Assembly: GCA_016869715.1 (NCBI GenBank)
Contig: VGDM01000008.1
Span: 1 to 64,000 of the forward strand
Direction of reading: 5' to 3'
DNA: 64,000 nt
Source: Alphaproteobacteria bacterium
Lineage (GTDB): Bacteria; Pseudomonadota; Alphaproteobacteria; Acetobacterales; Acetobacteraceae
Shown: piece by piece, positions 17,471-26,529 of the stretch
Layout: every line of letters starts with the position of its first letter
Position numbering within the stretch: position 1 is the stretch's first letter
The notes under the pieces: model-generated
What the model saw: only the letters and a program-made list of their open reading frames with translations
Told to the model about the DNA's origin: nothing
Databases searched by the model: none
Made by a program: the position numbers and the translations under genes

Positions 17471-18220
17471 ATGGCAAAAACTGATCTGGCCGGGCGGGTT
17501 GCGGTGATTACCGGGGCAGCGCGCGGCATTGGCCTGGCGGTGGCGGCATTGGCCGCTTCACGGGGGGCCGCCATCGCCATTTGGGATATAGATGAAGCCG
17601 CGTCCAAGGCCGCCGCCGCGCGCTTGGGGCGGGCCAAGGTCAGCACCCATACCCTGGACGTGACCGATGCGGCGGCGGTGGAAGCCGCGACGCAAGCGAC
17701 ACTCGCAGCCCATGGGCGGGTGGATATCCTGGCCAATAATGCCGGTATCACTGGCGGCAATGCACCAGTTTGGGAATTGCCCGTGGCGGAGTGGCGGCGC
17801 GTGATTGAGGTGAACCTGGTCGCTCCCTTCATCGTCGCCCGCGCCCTGGTGCCGCATATGCGCGCAGCGGGTTATGGGCGTCTCGTGAACATCGCCTCCA
17901 TCGCCGGCAAGGAAGGCAATCCGAATGCATCGCATTACAGCGCTTCTAAGGCGGGTTTGATTGGGTTGACCAAGTCGCTCGGCAAGGAATTGGCCGGCAG
18001 TGGGGTGCTTGCCAATTGCGTGACACCAGCTGCCGCCGAGACCGATATCTTCAAGCAAATGACCGCGCAGCAAATCGCCTGGATGCGCTCCAAAATTCCG
18101 ATGGATCGCTTTGTCCAGGTGGAAGAAATCGCCGAGCTTGTCTGCTGGCTGGCGTCTGAGGCCTGTTCCTTTTCCACCGGCGCGGTTTTCGATATATCGG
18201 GCGGGCGCGCCACCTACTGA
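17471..18220 (+). CDS. SDR-family oxidoreductase (FabG-like)
   Basis: The 249-residue classical short-chain dehydrogenase has the cofactor motif TGAARGIGLAV, the NNAG motif (LANNAGITGG), catalytic Ser (NIASIAGKEG), and YSASK with its Tyr and Lys. The Asp at the end of beta-2 (IWDIDEAA) favours NAD over NADP. It would interconvert a hydroxyl and a ketone; the substrate is unknown. GGGAGAAAG precedes the ATG. It starts a rightward group with a second SDR and an NMT1-like binding protein, and lies head-to-head with dctPQM. Confidence 0.9.
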   Translation: MAKTDLAGRVAVITGAARGIGLAVAALAASRGAAIAIWDIDEAASKAAAARLGRAKVSTHTLDVTDAAAVEAATQATLAAHGRVDILANNAGITGGNAPVWELPVAEWRRVIEVNLVAPFIVARALVPHMRAAGYGRLVNIASIAGKEGNPNASHYSASKAGLIGLTKSLGKELAGSGVLANCVTPAAAETDIFKQMTAQQIAWMRSKIPMDRFVQVEEIAELVCWLASEACSFSTGAVFDISGGRATY

Positions 18221-18289
18221 CGCGGGCGCATTGCCAGCCGATACGTCGCGCTGCAAGCTTCATCCATCTTGATGGGAGAGAGATTGGAC

Positions 18290-19048
18290 ATGAGCACAGA
18301 AGGCAAGATCGCAGTCGTCACCGGGGCTGGCAGCGGCGTGGGCCGGACGGCGGCATTGGCGCTGCTCGGCAGTGGTTGGCAGGTGGTATTGGCGGGCCGC
18401 CGCGCTGATGCCTTGCAGGAAACGGTCGCCCTTGCGGGCGCAGCAGGATCGCGCGCGCTTTGCGTGCCTTCTGATGTGTCAGACCCCGCGGCGGTGGATG
18501 CACTTTTTGCCACTGTCAAGCAACGCTATAGCCGGCTTGATATGCTGTTCAATAATGCCGGCACCAATGTGCCTGGCATGCCCTTCGAGGATCTGACCTA
18601 TGCGGATTGGACGCGGGTTGTTGGTGTCAACCTGACAGGCTGTTTTTTATGTGCCCAGGCTGCGTTTCGCATCATGAAGGATCAAAAGCCGCAAGGCGGG
18701 CGCATCATCAATAATGGTTCGATCAGCGCGCACACGCCGCGCCCAGATAGCGCGCCCTATACCGCCACCAAGCATTCCATTACGGGGCTGACAAAATCCC
18801 TCATGCTCGATGGCCGCAAATACGATATTTGCGCGGGGCAGATCGATATCGGCAATGCCGCAACGCCGATGACGCAGCGCATGACACGAGGCGTGAAGCA
18901 GGCCGATGGCAGCACGGCGGCGGAGCCCACCATGGATGCCACGCATGTCGGCAATGCCATTCTGCATATGGCCAATCTGCCGCTGGAGGCAAACATCTTC
19001 ACGCTCACCATCAAGGCAACCAAGATGCCCTTCGAAGGTCGCGGCTGA
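18290..19048 (+). CDS. SDR-family oxidoreductase
   Basis: This is a second classical SDR, 252 residues, 69 bases downstream of the first. It has [24 protein letters not shown], a catalytic Ser in [12 protein letters not shown] and YTATK with Tyr and Lys. The residues after beta-2 (AGRRADAL) suggest NADP preference, unlike its neighbour. The start at 18290 has GGGAGAGAG upstream. The two SDRs are not close copies, so they probably handle different steps. The next gene begins only seven bases after its stop, so the three genes are likely one transcript. Confidence 0.88.
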   Translation: MSTEGKIAVVTGAGSGVGRTAALALLGSGWQVVLAGRRADALQETVALAGAAGSRALCVPSDVSDPAAVDALFATVKQRYSRLDMLFNNAGTNVPGMPFEDLTYADWTRVVGVNLTGCFLCAQAAFRIMKDQKPQGGRIINNGSISAHTPRPDSAPYTATKHSITGLTKSLMLDGRKYDICAGQIDIGNAATPMTQRMTRGVKQADGSTAAEPTMDATHVGNAILHMANLPLEANIFTLTIKATKMPFEGRG

Positions 19049-19054
19049 AGGCTT

Positions 19055-19966
19055 ATGGTAAAGCACCATTTGAAGCTTCAGGAACCCTTCCGCGCGCTGT
19101 TTTACGCGCCCTTTTACGCGGCGCTGGCGCGCGGCGATTACGCGGCAGAGGGCGTGGAGGTCACGCTGCTGCCCGGCGCGGTGCCATCGCTTGCGAAGGA
19201 TTCCGTATTGGATCGCACGGCAGACCTCGCCTGGGGTGGGCCGATGCGGCTTTTGCTCGCGCATGATGCCGATCCGGCCTGCCCCTTGCGGTTGTTTGGC
19301 GCTGTGGTGATGGGTGATCCGTTCTTTCTGGTCGGGCGCGCGCCCAATCCCGGCTTCAAGCTGCGCGATCTGGCGGGCATGACGCTTGGCAGCGTGAGCG
19401 AAGTGCCGACACCTTGGTGGACACTGCAGGATGATATCCGCACAGCTGGAATTGATCCCAACGCCATCAAGCGCATCATTGATCAGCCCATGCCCGCCAA
19501 TGCCGCTGCGGTTGCAGCAGGCACTTTGGATGTTGCGCAGCTTTTCGAACCGCTGGTGAGCCAGATGGAAGCCGCCGGCACCGGCCATGTCTGGTATGCG
19601 CAAGCAAGCCGCGGCCCCACTTCCTACACCGCCTTCTATGCGCGCACTGATGTGATCGCCGCCAAGCGCGCCGCGATGGAAGCCATGGTGCGCGGTCTGG
19701 CGCGGACGCTCACTTGGTTCAGCGCCGCGTCGCCGCAGGACATCGTCGCCTGCATCGCACCTTTCTTCGAAGGCGGCGATCACACGCTGATGGCGCGCGC
19801 CATTGCCCGCTACAAATCAGTATCGCTCTGGACTGAAACGCCGCGCTTCCCGCCGGAAGCCTTGGTGCAATTGGAACGCGGCATGCTCTCTGCTGGTGCC
19901 ATCGAACGCACACCTGGTTTTGCTGGCTTGGTTGCTGAGGATATGACGGAAAGCGCGCTGCCTTGA
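19055..19966 (+). CDS. NMT1/THI5-like substrate-binding-domain protein, no signal peptide
   Basis: The 303-residue protein matches the NMT1/THI5-like periplasmic-binding fold used by ABC transporters for sulfonates, taurine, nitrate or pyrimidine precursors: FYAPFYAALARGDYAAEGVEV near the N-terminus, DLAGMTLGSVSEVPTP, the hinge and the C-terminal helical lobe. It has no signal peptide or lipobox at this start, and no permease or ATPase gene is adjacent. It may therefore be a cytoplasmic enzyme or sensor that borrows the fold, as in yeast THI5, or a binding protein whose start lies elsewhere. It is in an operon with two SDRs. Confidence 0.72.
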   Translation: MVKHHLKLQEPFRALFYAPFYAALARGDYAAEGVEVTLLPGAVPSLAKDSVLDRTADLAWGGPMRLLLAHDADPACPLRLFGAVVMGDPFFLVGRAPNPGFKLRDLAGMTLGSVSEVPTPWWTLQDDIRTAGIDPNAIKRIIDQPMPANAAAVAAGTLDVAQLFEPLVSQMEAAGTGHVWYAQASRGPTSYTAFYARTDVIAAKRAAMEAMVRGLARTLTWFSAASPQDIVACIAPFFEGGDHTLMARAIARYKSVSLWTETPRFPPEALVQLERGMLSAGAIERTPGFAGLVAEDMTESALP

Positions 19967-19970
19967 GTTC

Positions 19971-20069
19971 AGTGCGTTTTCCATTTACATGCGTTCATCG
20001 AAAACGCACTAAACTTTGTTTGCTCGCATTTTCCGAGCCGCCAAGTGATGCCACTTGGCTTGAAAATGC
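19971..20069 (-). repeat. Two-hairpin interspersed repeat, copy 3 (inverted)
   Basis: The minus-strand copy begins directly after the TAA of the M20 amidohydrolase gene and ends four bases from the stop of the convergent binding-protein gene. The outer arms of hairpin 1, GCATTTTC and GAAAATGC, pair perfectly, and the inner stem is GCCAAGTG/CACTTGGC. Hairpin 2 has a perfect 11-bp stem, AGTGCGTTTTC with its complement. The linker keeps CAAACAAA. This is the best-preserved copy. Confidence 0.82.
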
Positions 20070-20070
20070 T

Positions 20071-21246
20071 TTACCCACGCGGCAGTAATTGCTCGGCCAG
20101 TGTCGCCCAATAGGATGCGCCGACGGGCAAGATATTGTCATTGAAATCATAAAGCGGGTGATGCACCTGCGCCTCATTCGGCCCGCGCTCGCCGCCCAAC
20201 ATCAGATAGGCCCCGGGCTTGGCATTCAGCATGAATGCGAAATCCTCACCGCCCATGGTGGGCTTTGGCATGTGCAGCACGCGCGCATCACCTTGCACCG
20301 CGCGCGCGGCCCTGGCGGCCAGATGCACGCTTTCCACTTCGTTGATCGTTGCTGGATAGGCGCGGGCGAATACGGCGGTGGCAGTCGCCCCCATGGCTGC
20401 AGCAATACCTGTCACGATTTCCTTGAAGCGGCGTTCTAGCAAATCCCCGATCTCCGGCGCGAACCAGCGCGCGGTGCCAAGCATGCGCACGGTCTCCGGG
20501 ATCACGTTGAAGGTATGCCCGCCGGTGATATGGCCGATGGTGATCACGCCTGCTTCCACCGGTTCCACATTGCGCGCGACGATGGATTGCAGCGCCTGCA
20601 CAATGGCAGCGGCCACCACGATCGGGTCCGTGCCATTATGCGGCATGGCGCCGTGGGCGCCCTTGCCAATGATATTCACTTCAAGATTGGCGACCGCCGC
20701 CATCACCGGGCCCTCGCGCCACAGGAAAGTCCCTTCCGGCGCGCCCGGCCAGTTGTGCATGCCGAAAATACGTTCCATCGGGAAGCGTGTAAAAAGCCCT
20801 TCCTTCACCATCAATTCGCCACCCGCCAGGTTTTCCTCCGCCGGCTGGAAAATCACGTAGACGACGCCATCGAAATTGCGTGTTTCCGCCAAGTATTTCG
20901 CCGCCCCCAATAGCATGGTGGTATGCCCATCATGGCCGCAGGCATGCATCTTGCCCAGAACCTTGGAGGCATAAGGCAGGCCGGTTTCTTCCAGGATTGG
21001 CAGCGCATCAATATCGGCGCGCAACCCGATCGCGCGGCCATTATCCACGCGCCCGCGGATCACGCCGACAATTCCGGTCTTGGCAATGCCGGTGATGACC
21101 TCATCACAGCCGAAGTCGCGTAGTTTTTCGGCGATGATGCCGGAAGTGCGCACCTCCTCCAGCCCCAATTCGGGATGTTCATGAAAATCACGCCGCCAGG
21201 CGGTCATTTCCGGGTGGAATTCAGCGATGCGGTTGATGATCGGCAT
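20071..21246 (-). CDS. M20-family amidohydrolase (hippurate hydrolase / amidohydrolase type)
   Basis: The 391-residue metallo-amidohydrolase has the M20D pattern: RDFHEHPELGLEE near the N-terminus, LRADIDALPILEETG, HACGHDGHTTMLLGAAKYL with zinc-binding Cys and His, the catalytic QPAEENLAGG, and the distal MGGEDFAFML. Members cleave N-acyl amino acids such as hippurate, or auxin conjugates; a specific substrate cannot be assigned. It is probably cytoplasmic, as no signal is visible. It heads or stands just upstream of no clear operon: the next minus-strand gene lies 12 bases before its start, so co-transcription with the NAD-binding gene and ilvD-like gene is likely. Confidence 0.9.
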   Translation of the reverse strand: MPIINRIAEFHPEMTAWRRDFHEHPELGLEEVRTSGIIAEKLRDFGCDEVITGIAKTGIVGVIRGRVDNGRAIGLRADIDALPILEETGLPYASKVLGKMHACGHDGHTTMLLGAAKYLAETRNFDGVVYVIFQPAEENLAGGELMVKEGLFTRFPMERIFGMHNWPGAPEGTFLWREGPVMAAVANLEVNIIGKGAHGAMPHNGTDPIVVAAAIVQALQSIVARNVEPVEAGVITIGHITGGHTFNVIPETVRMLGTARWFAPEIGDLLERRFKEIVTGIAAAMGATATAVFARAYPATINEVESVHLAARAARAVQGDARVLHMPKPTMGGEDFAFMLNAKPGAYLMLGGERGPNEAQVHHPLYDFNDNILPVGASYWATLAEQLLPRG

Positions 21247-21258
21247 GGGAAGCCTTCC

Positions 21259-22113
21259 TTATGTCTTCTCAGCTGGCGCGAAGGTCAGCGCCAGCCCCTG
21301 TCCCAGCGGGATGGGCGAAACGCCAAGAATACGCTGCATCGGCGCAATGTCGAAAGCCTTGTCTTCCGTCAAGCGGCGAATTTCATCGGCGCCAATTGAA
21401 GGCAGGCCGGGAATAATGCGGGTGAACCACGCCAAGCCTCGCAGCAGGCCAAGCGGCAATGGCAGTACTGGGCGCGCACCAAGCCCTGCGGCGCGCACTA
21501 CTGCAGCCAGGAAATCACGATAGGGCAAGGCTGCCGGCCCCGCGATCACCATCGCCTCTGGCCCTGTCCAAGAGTGACGCGCGGCGGCAAGCAAGGCGCG
21601 CGTGACATCGCTTTGATGGATCGGCTGTACCAGGCTCTGCCCGCCCCCCGGCAAGGGCGCAAAAGGCAGGCGGCGCAAAACTGCAGCCAGGCGCTGCACA
21701 TTATCCTCACCCTCTGCGCCATAAACCATGGTTGGGTGCAGCATCACCCCGGCGCGCCCGCTAGCGAGGAAGGCGGCCTCCCCCGCGCGCACACCATCGC
21801 CATGGGCATCCGCCCAGCGTGAATAGCGCCGGGTGGAGCCCATCAGCACAAAACGCGCATCATGCGGTGCGGCGGCAAGGACGGCCGGCGCATGGCGCGC
21901 ATGGGCGGTGCTGATGATAAGCGAGGCGCCTTCAAGTGCAGCCCTTAGCGCAGCGGGATCGGCCAAATGAGTGATGCGCGGCGCAAGGGGCAGGCCAAGG
22001 GCAACCCATTTCGCCGCATCGCGCACCACGGGCGTGAAAGCCGCGCCTTCAGCCAGCAGCGCACGGGCAAAGGCCGCGCCGCTTCGCCCGGAAGCGCCGA
22101 TCAGCGCGATCAA
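21259..22113 (-). CDS. NAD(P)-binding atypical SDR / NAD-dependent epimerase-like protein
   Basis: The 284-residue protein begins with a Rossmann motif, IALIGASGRSGAAFARALL, and has later segments typical of atypical SDRs (VLMGSTRRYSRWADAHGDG, LHPTMVYGAEGEDNVQRL, VQPIHQSDVTRALLAAA). The YxxxK active site is not evident, which is usual for NmrA-like or complex-I-assembly-like members. The start is TTG at 22113, overlapping the upstream dehydratase stop (TTGA), so it is translationally coupled. Function is unknown; a redox or sensor role linked to the dehydratase is possible. Confidence 0.75.
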   Translation of the reverse strand: MIALIGASGRSGAAFARALLAEGAAFTPVVRDAAKWVALGLPLAPRITHLADPAALRAALEGASLIISTAHARHAPAVLAAAPHDARFVLMGSTRRYSRWADAHGDGVRAGEAAFLASGRAGVMLHPTMVYGAEGEDNVQRLAAVLRRLPFAPLPGGGQSLVQPIHQSDVTRALLAAARHSWTGPEAMVIAGPAALPYRDFLAAVVRAAGLGARPVLPLPLGLLRGLAWFTRIIPGLPSIGADEIRRLTEDKAFDIAPMQRILGVSPIPLGQGLALTFAPAEKT

Positions 22114-23807
22114 GGCGCGGCGCGCAGGAACGCCAGGTCAGCGCCGAGTGGCGCCTGCGTCACCTGGTCATACACCAGCTTGTCCCAGCCGCGCTTGGGT
22201 GCCGGGGCGGGCTGCCAGGCAGCGCGGCGGCGGGCCATTTCATCTTCCGCCACTAGCAGGTCAAGCTTGCGATCCTTCACCGAAAGCCTCATGCGATCAC
22301 CGGTTTGCACCAGCGCAAGCGGCCCGCCCACCGCCGCTTCCGGCGCAATATGCAGCACAATCGTGCCGAAGGCGGTGCCGGACATGCGGCAATCGCTCAT
22401 GCGCACCATGTCCTTCACGCCCGCGCGGGCAAGTTTTTTCGGGATCGGCAAATAGCCCGCTTCCGGCATGCCTGAGGGCGAACGTGGCCCGGCATATTTC
22501 AGCACCAGAATATCCTGGGCCGTCACATCAAGCGCCGGGTCGTCGATGCGGTTCGCCAAATCCTCCAACCCGTCAAACACCATGCAGCGGGCTTCGGTTT
22601 CGAACAGTGCAGGGGTTGCGGCGCTGCGCTTCAGAATCGCCCCCTCGGGCGCCAGCGAACCAAATAGCGCCACAAGGCCACCAACGGGGGAGACAGGCTC
22701 AGCGCGCGCGCAGATGATGCGGCGATCCACGAAATGGCTGCCATCGCCAATCCGATCCGCCAGGCTGACGCCATCCAGATCAATCGTTGTCAGATCGAGC
22801 AAATCACGCAATTCCCACAGCAGCGCGCGCATGCCACCGGCGGCGTGAAAATCTTCCATATAGCCATCGCCGGTTGGCTTCAGATCAACCAAAACCGGCG
22901 TTTCCTCAGACAGCGCATCAAGCCGCTTGAGATCCAGCGAAAGCCCTGCCCGGCCAGCAATGGCGGCCAGATGCACCACTGCATTGGTTGAACCGCCAAG
23001 CGCCAGCAGCACGCGCACGGCATTGTCCAGATTGCCCCGCGTCATCATCTGGCTCGGGCGGATCGGGTGTTTGATCAGCCGCACGGCCTGCGCGCCGGCT
23101 TCTTCGGCAATGCGGAGCCGGTCCGCATGCACGGCAGGCGCACTCGCCCCGGCAAGCGGCATAAAGCCGAACGTTGCCGCGATGCAAGCCATGGTGGAAG
23201 CCGTGCCCATCACGCCGCAAGTGCCGGCAGTGGTGGCAAGCTTGCCTTCCAATTCGCCAATCCGCTCCGCAGTCACTTCCCCTGCGCGATACCGCGCCCA
23301 ATAACGCCGGCAATCGGTGCAGGCGGAAAGCCGCTCTCCTTCAAAAGCCTGCGCCAGCATCGGCCCGGTCACTAGCATCACCGCCGGAATATCGGCTGAA
23401 ATGGCCGCCATAAGCTGCGCCGGCACGGTCTTGTCGCAGCCGCCCACCAGCACCGCCGCATCCATCGGCTGGGCGGAGAGCATCGCTTCTGTATCCAGCG
23501 CCATCAGGTTGCGATAATGCATCGAACAGGGGCTGAGCGATGGCTCGCACAAGCTGACAGTCGGGAAGCCCAGCGGCAGCGCACCTTCGGAAAGCACGCC
23601 ACGGCGCACGGCTTCAATCAGCTCCGGCACCGTGCGGTGGCAATTGTTGTAATCGCTCGCGGTATCGGCGATGCCGACCACGGGCTTGTCCAGCATGCGC
23701 TGCGAATAGCCCATGGATTTGGCGAAGGACCGCCGAAGGTAAAGCGCAAAATCGCGATCCCCATAATTGGAGGTATTGCGGCCAAGGCCATGGGGTTTGT
23801 CGCTCAT
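22110..23807 (-). CDS. IlvD/Edd-family dehydratase, probably a sugar-acid dehydratase
   Basis: This 565-residue FeS dehydratase keeps the three cluster-type cysteines (the SLCEPSLSPCS region, VGGCDKT, TTAGTCGVMGTASTM), the metal-site LPLAG-like segment and the distal SDCRMSGTAFGTIVLHIAPEAAVGG. The ACTDCRRYW insert and overall pattern resemble arabonate/xylonate/gluconate dehydratases more than the branched-chain enzyme IlvD, but the substrate is not decided by sequence alone. Start 23807 (MSDKPHGLGR) is preferred to one 20 codons upstream. It heads an operon with the NAD-binding protein and the amidohydrolase. Confidence 0.85.
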   Translation of the reverse strand: MSDKPHGLGRNTSNYGDRDFALYLRRSFAKSMGYSQRMLDKPVVGIADTASDYNNCHRTVPELIEAVRRGVLSEGALPLGFPTVSLCEPSLSPCSMHYRNLMALDTEAMLSAQPMDAAVLVGGCDKTVPAQLMAAISADIPAVMLVTGPMLAQAFEGERLSACTDCRRYWARYRAGEVTAERIGELEGKLATTAGTCGVMGTASTMACIAATFGFMPLAGASAPAVHADRLRIAEEAGAQAVRLIKHPIRPSQMMTRGNLDNAVRVLLALGGSTNAVVHLAAIAGRAGLSLDLKRLDALSEETPVLVDLKPTGDGYMEDFHAAGGMRALLWELRDLLDLTTIDLDGVSLADRIGDGSHFVDRRIICARAEPVSPVGGLVALFGSLAPEGAILKRSAATPALFETEARCMVFDGLEDLANRIDDPALDVTAQDILVLKYAGPRSPSGMPEAGYLPIPKKLARAGVKDMVRMSDCRMSGTAFGTIVLHIAPEAAVGGPLALVQTGDRMRLSVKDRKLDLLVAEDEMARRRAAWQPAPAPKRGWDKLVYDQVTQAPLGADLAFLRAAP

Positions 23808-23930
23808 GCGGGCGGGTCTTCCGAAAGGGTTGCCGGTGGCTGGCAGATTAAGCACCCCAGGCCGCACAGGGGTAGGGCCAATTGCGCATCCGGTAACCGG
23901 CTACCACAAGAAAAAAATCGCGTTTTGCGC

Positions 23931-23959
23931 TTGACTTCTGGCGCCCTTGCCTGGATAAC
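23931..23959 (+). promoter_or_regulatory. Probable sigma-70 promoter of rplM-rpsI
   Basis: TTGACT (23931-23936) and GATAAC (23954-23959) are separated by 17 bases, with an A-rich run just upstream (AAAAAAATCG). It lies 35 bases before the rplM ATG and is the only good promoter match in the 23808-23994 gap between the divergent dehydratase and rplM. Confidence 0.65.
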
Positions 23960-23994
23960 GCCGATCCCTTTCCATAGGATTATTCGGACCCACC

Positions 23995-24480
23995 ATGATT
24001 TCCACGCAAACGCGCTCGCTAAAGCCGGCGGAGGCGAAGAAGAACTGGGTGTTGATTGATGCGGATGGGCTGGTGCTCGGCCGCCTTGCAACCCTGGTCG
24101 CTAATCGCCTTCGCGGCAAGCACAAGCCGCAGTTCACCCCTCATGTGGATTGCGGTGACCATGTTGTCATCATCAACGCAAAAAAGGTGCGCGTCACCGG
24201 CGCTAAGGCGGAACAGAGCGTGTTCTACTGGCACACCGGCTATCCGGGCGGTATCAAGGGCCGCACCATCCGTGAACGGATGGAAGGCCGCTTCCCCGAG
24301 CGCGTCATTGAAAAGGCGGTTGAGCGCATGATCACCCGTGGCCCGCTTGGCCGCGCGCAAATGCGCAATCTGCATGTCTATGCCGGGGCCGAACACCCGC
24401 ATGCCGGCCAGCAGCCTGCTGCCCTGGATGTGGCGGCGCTGAACCGTAAGAATTCCCTCGCAGTGAAGAAGGCGGGCTGA
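23995..24480 (+). CDS. rplM: 50S ribosomal protein L13
   Basis: The 161-residue L13 protein, an early assembly component of the large subunit, has the family segments [49 protein letters not shown] and [20 protein letters not shown]. It is a few residues longer than E. coli L13 at both ends, as is common in alphaproteobacteria. rpsI starts four bases after its stop, the standard rplM-rpsI pair. Confidence 0.98.
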   Translation: MISTQTRSLKPAEAKKNWVLIDADGLVLGRLATLVANRLRGKHKPQFTPHVDCGDHVVIINAKKVRVTGAKAEQSVFYWHTGYPGGIKGRTIRERMEGRFPERVIEKAVERMITRGPLGRAQMRNLHVYAGAEHPHAGQQPAALDVAALNRKNSLAVKKAG

Positions 24481-24484
24481 GGCT

Positions 24485-24976
24485 ATGAGCGGCGAAACCA
24501 AGACCCTCGCGGACCTAAAGGGTATCGTGGCCGGCACCCCCGCGGCAGCGGCGGAAGCGGCGATCAAGCGGGAACCGAAGCGCGATGCGCAGGGCCGTTC
24601 CTATGCGACAGGCCGGCGGAAGGACGCGGTTGCCCGCGTTTGGATCAAGCCTGGCAAGGGCCAGATCACCATCAATGACAATCCGGCAGCGAAGTATTTC
24701 GCACGCCCGGTGCTGCGCATGCTGATCACCCAGCCCTTTCTGGTGGCGGATCGCTATCAGCAATTCGATGTCATCTGCTCGGTGGTGGGTGGCGGCTTGT
24801 CTGGCCAGGCCGGAGCAGTGCGTCATGGTATCAGCCGTGCGCTCTGCAATTATGAACCGGATCTGCGCTCCATCCTGAAAAAGGCCGGCTTCCTGACGCG
24901 CGACCCGCGCGTGGTGGAACGCAAAAAGTACGGGCGGCCGAAGGCACGACGTTCCTTCCAGTTCTCCAAGCGCTAA
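24485..24976 (+). CDS. rpsI: 30S ribosomal protein S9
   Basis: The 163-residue S9 protein has a long N-terminal extension (about 38 residues) before the conserved core [19 protein letters not shown]. It continues with [21 protein letters not shown] and ends in the usual basic tail, with Ser-Lys-Arg as its last residues. The C-terminal tail contacts P-site tRNA. N-terminal extensions of this kind occur in alphaproteobacterial S9. It closes a two-gene operon ended by a strong terminator at 25018-25050. Confidence 0.98.
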   Translation: MSGETKTLADLKGIVAGTPAAAAEAAIKREPKRDAQGRSYATGRRKDAVARVWIKPGKGQITINDNPAAKYFARPVLRMLITQPFLVADRYQQFDVICSVVGGGLSGQAGAVRHGISRALCNYEPDLRSILKKAGFLTRDPRVVERKKYGRPKARRSFQFSKR

Positions 24977-25017
24977 AACCGAAGAACCAGAAAATCCTTG
25001 GATCTTTCGCGTCAATT

Positions 25018-25050
25018 AAAGGGGTTGCGGTCCATTCGCAACCCCTTTTT
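25018..25050 (+). terminator. Rho-independent terminator of rplM-rpsI
   Basis: AAAGGGGTTGCG pairs with CGCAACCCCTTTTT around a 7-base loop; the 3' arm runs into a T-tract. It begins 41 bases after the rpsI stop. The complementary arm also carries an A-tract, so it could act in both directions, against the IS3 remnant. Confidence 0.9.
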
Positions 25051-25079
25051 CATGTAGCCCGCTCCTATACCGCGCCCTA

Positions 25080-25345
25080 AAGGAAGTCGTGGCCGCGCGG
25101 GCCGTGTCACCGGCCAGGCAGCGCTTAACAACTTCGAGAAATTCCTTCGACCAGGCGTAATACAGGCTCTCAGCGATGGCTTCGCGGCGGCATAGGGCGG
25201 CGATGCTTTCCTCGCCGCGAAGCCCTTCCAGGACGATGCGGATCTTGTCCTCGGCCGAATGGTGCTCGCGCGTGGCGCGGCGAATATCGCGGACCAGCTT
25301 TTCGGCTGGTACCCGCGTGGGCCGGCCAGCGAACTTCTGGCTCAT
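25080..25345 (-). pseudogene. IS3-family transposase OrfA, truncated
   Basis: The first 85-90 codons of an IS3-family OrfA are present, with the family segments [47 protein letters not shown] and LAGDTARAATT. Homology then stops near 25080 and the frame runs into the rpsI terminator. OrfB is absent. AAGGAG stands before the ATG at 25345. The OrfA leader is visible upstream to about 25415, and the inverted repeat TGACGC...GCGTCA at 25420-25456 may mark an end, but this is not certain. The insertion lies between rpsI and argC, which are neighbours in related genomes. Confidence 0.8.
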
Positions 25346-25488
25346 CTTCACTCTCCTTGGGGTTACGATGAGACAGAAATCCTCCGTTACTCAAATCGCC
25401 AATTTGGTCCCATAGGCGCTGACGCCGGACACGCTGACGCTAGCGGATCGGCGTCACGCACCGGTTCCGTCTTGGAATCTTCATCAAA

Positions 25489-25514
25489 GGGGCGGGTCCG
25501 CAAGGGTCCGCCCC
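25489..25514. terminator. GC-rich hairpin before argC, possible terminator or leader structure
   Basis: GGGGCGG and CCGCCCC form a 7-bp stem around a 12-base loop, 54 bases upstream of the argC ATG. It has no T-run on the plus strand and a short TTTGA on the minus strand. It could end transcripts coming from the argC side or be part of the argC leader; the role is open. Confidence 0.35.
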
Positions 25515-25567
25515 TATTGCATTTCAAAGCTTTTTGCGCTGGATACGGCATCCATGGGAGGTATACC

Positions 25568-26518
25568 ATGGTCAAGACTGCGAAGATTTTCATTGATGGC
25601 GAAGCCGGCACAACGGGCCTGCAAATCCGCGACCGTATTGCCGCCAATCCGCATGTTGAAATGCGCTCCATCGCGGCTGAGCACCGCAAGGAAGCCAATG
25701 CGCGCCGTGAGATGATGGACAGTGTTGACCTGGTGATCCTGTGCCTGCCGGATGATGCGGCGAAGGAAAGCGCCGCGCTGGCTGCTTCACTGGGCGCTAA
25801 GGCGCCGAAGCTGCTGGATGCCTCCACCGCGCATCGGGTTGATCCCGATTGGGTCTATGGGCTCGCGGAACTCTCGCCCGAGCAGGCCAGCGCGATTGCG
25901 GCGGCGAAGTGTGTTTCCAACCCCGGCTGCTACCCAACCGGCGCCATTCTGATGCTGCGCCCCTTGATTGATGCCGGCGTGATGGCGGCTGATTTCTCGA
26001 TCACGGTGAATGCGGTGTCTGGCTATTCCGGCGGTGGCAAATCCATGATCGCGGCCTATGAAGCCCGCACCGCGCCAAATTTTGAGCTTTACGGCCTGGC
26101 CTTGGAGCACAAGCATGTTGCGGAATTACAGAAATATGCCGGGCTGACACGCCGGCCGATCTTCGTGCCGTCAGTCGCGAATTATGCGCAAGGTATGATC
26201 GATTCGATTCCGCTGCATCTTGATCTGCTGAAGGGCAATGTGAAGCCTGCCGATCTGGAGGCGTTGTTGGTCAAGCGCTATGCCGGCAGTGATGTGGTGC
26301 GTGTGGTGACGGCGGAAGCGAGTGGCAAGCTGGAACCGCAGGCCTTGAACGGCACCAATGGGCTGGAAATTCGCGTTTATGGCAATGAAAAGCGCGGGCA
26401 GGCCGTGCTCGTCGCGCGGTATGACAATCTCGGCAAGGGCGCATCCGGGGCGGCGGTGCAAAATCTTGGGCTGATGTTGGGTGTGCCGGTTTCGGCCGAT
26501 CTGCCGAAAGCCGCGTAA
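25568..26518 (+). CDS. argC: N-acetyl-gamma-glutamyl-phosphate reductase
   Basis: This NADPH-dependent enzyme makes N-acetylglutamate semialdehyde, the third step of arginine synthesis. The 316-residue protein is the shorter type-2 ArgC, with [16 protein letters not shown] as cofactor motif, the catalytic Cys in [27 protein letters not shown], and [10 protein letters not shown] with the active-site His. GGGAGG at a good distance sets the ATG at 25568. The frame is open far upstream, but that part overlaps the IS3 leader and shows no family match. argB acts just before it and is 15 kb away. Confidence 0.95.
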   Translation: MVKTAKIFIDGEAGTTGLQIRDRIAANPHVEMRSIAAEHRKEANARREMMDSVDLVILCLPDDAAKESAALAASLGAKAPKLLDASTAHRVDPDWVYGLAELSPEQASAIAAAKCVSNPGCYPTGAILMLRPLIDAGVMAADFSITVNAVSGYSGGGKSMIAAYEARTAPNFELYGLALEHKHVAELQKYAGLTRRPIFVPSVANYAQGMIDSIPLHLDLLKGNVKPADLEALLVKRYAGSDVVRVVTAEASGKLEPQALNGTNGLEIRVYGNEKRGQAVLVARYDNLGKGASGAAVQNLGLMLGVPVSADLPKAA

Positions 26519-26529
26519 GGGGTAAGATC

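Noticed and set aside
25259-25567. Upstream extension of argC
   Set aside because: It crosses the IS3 leader and a hairpin; the family start with a good ribosome site is at 25568.
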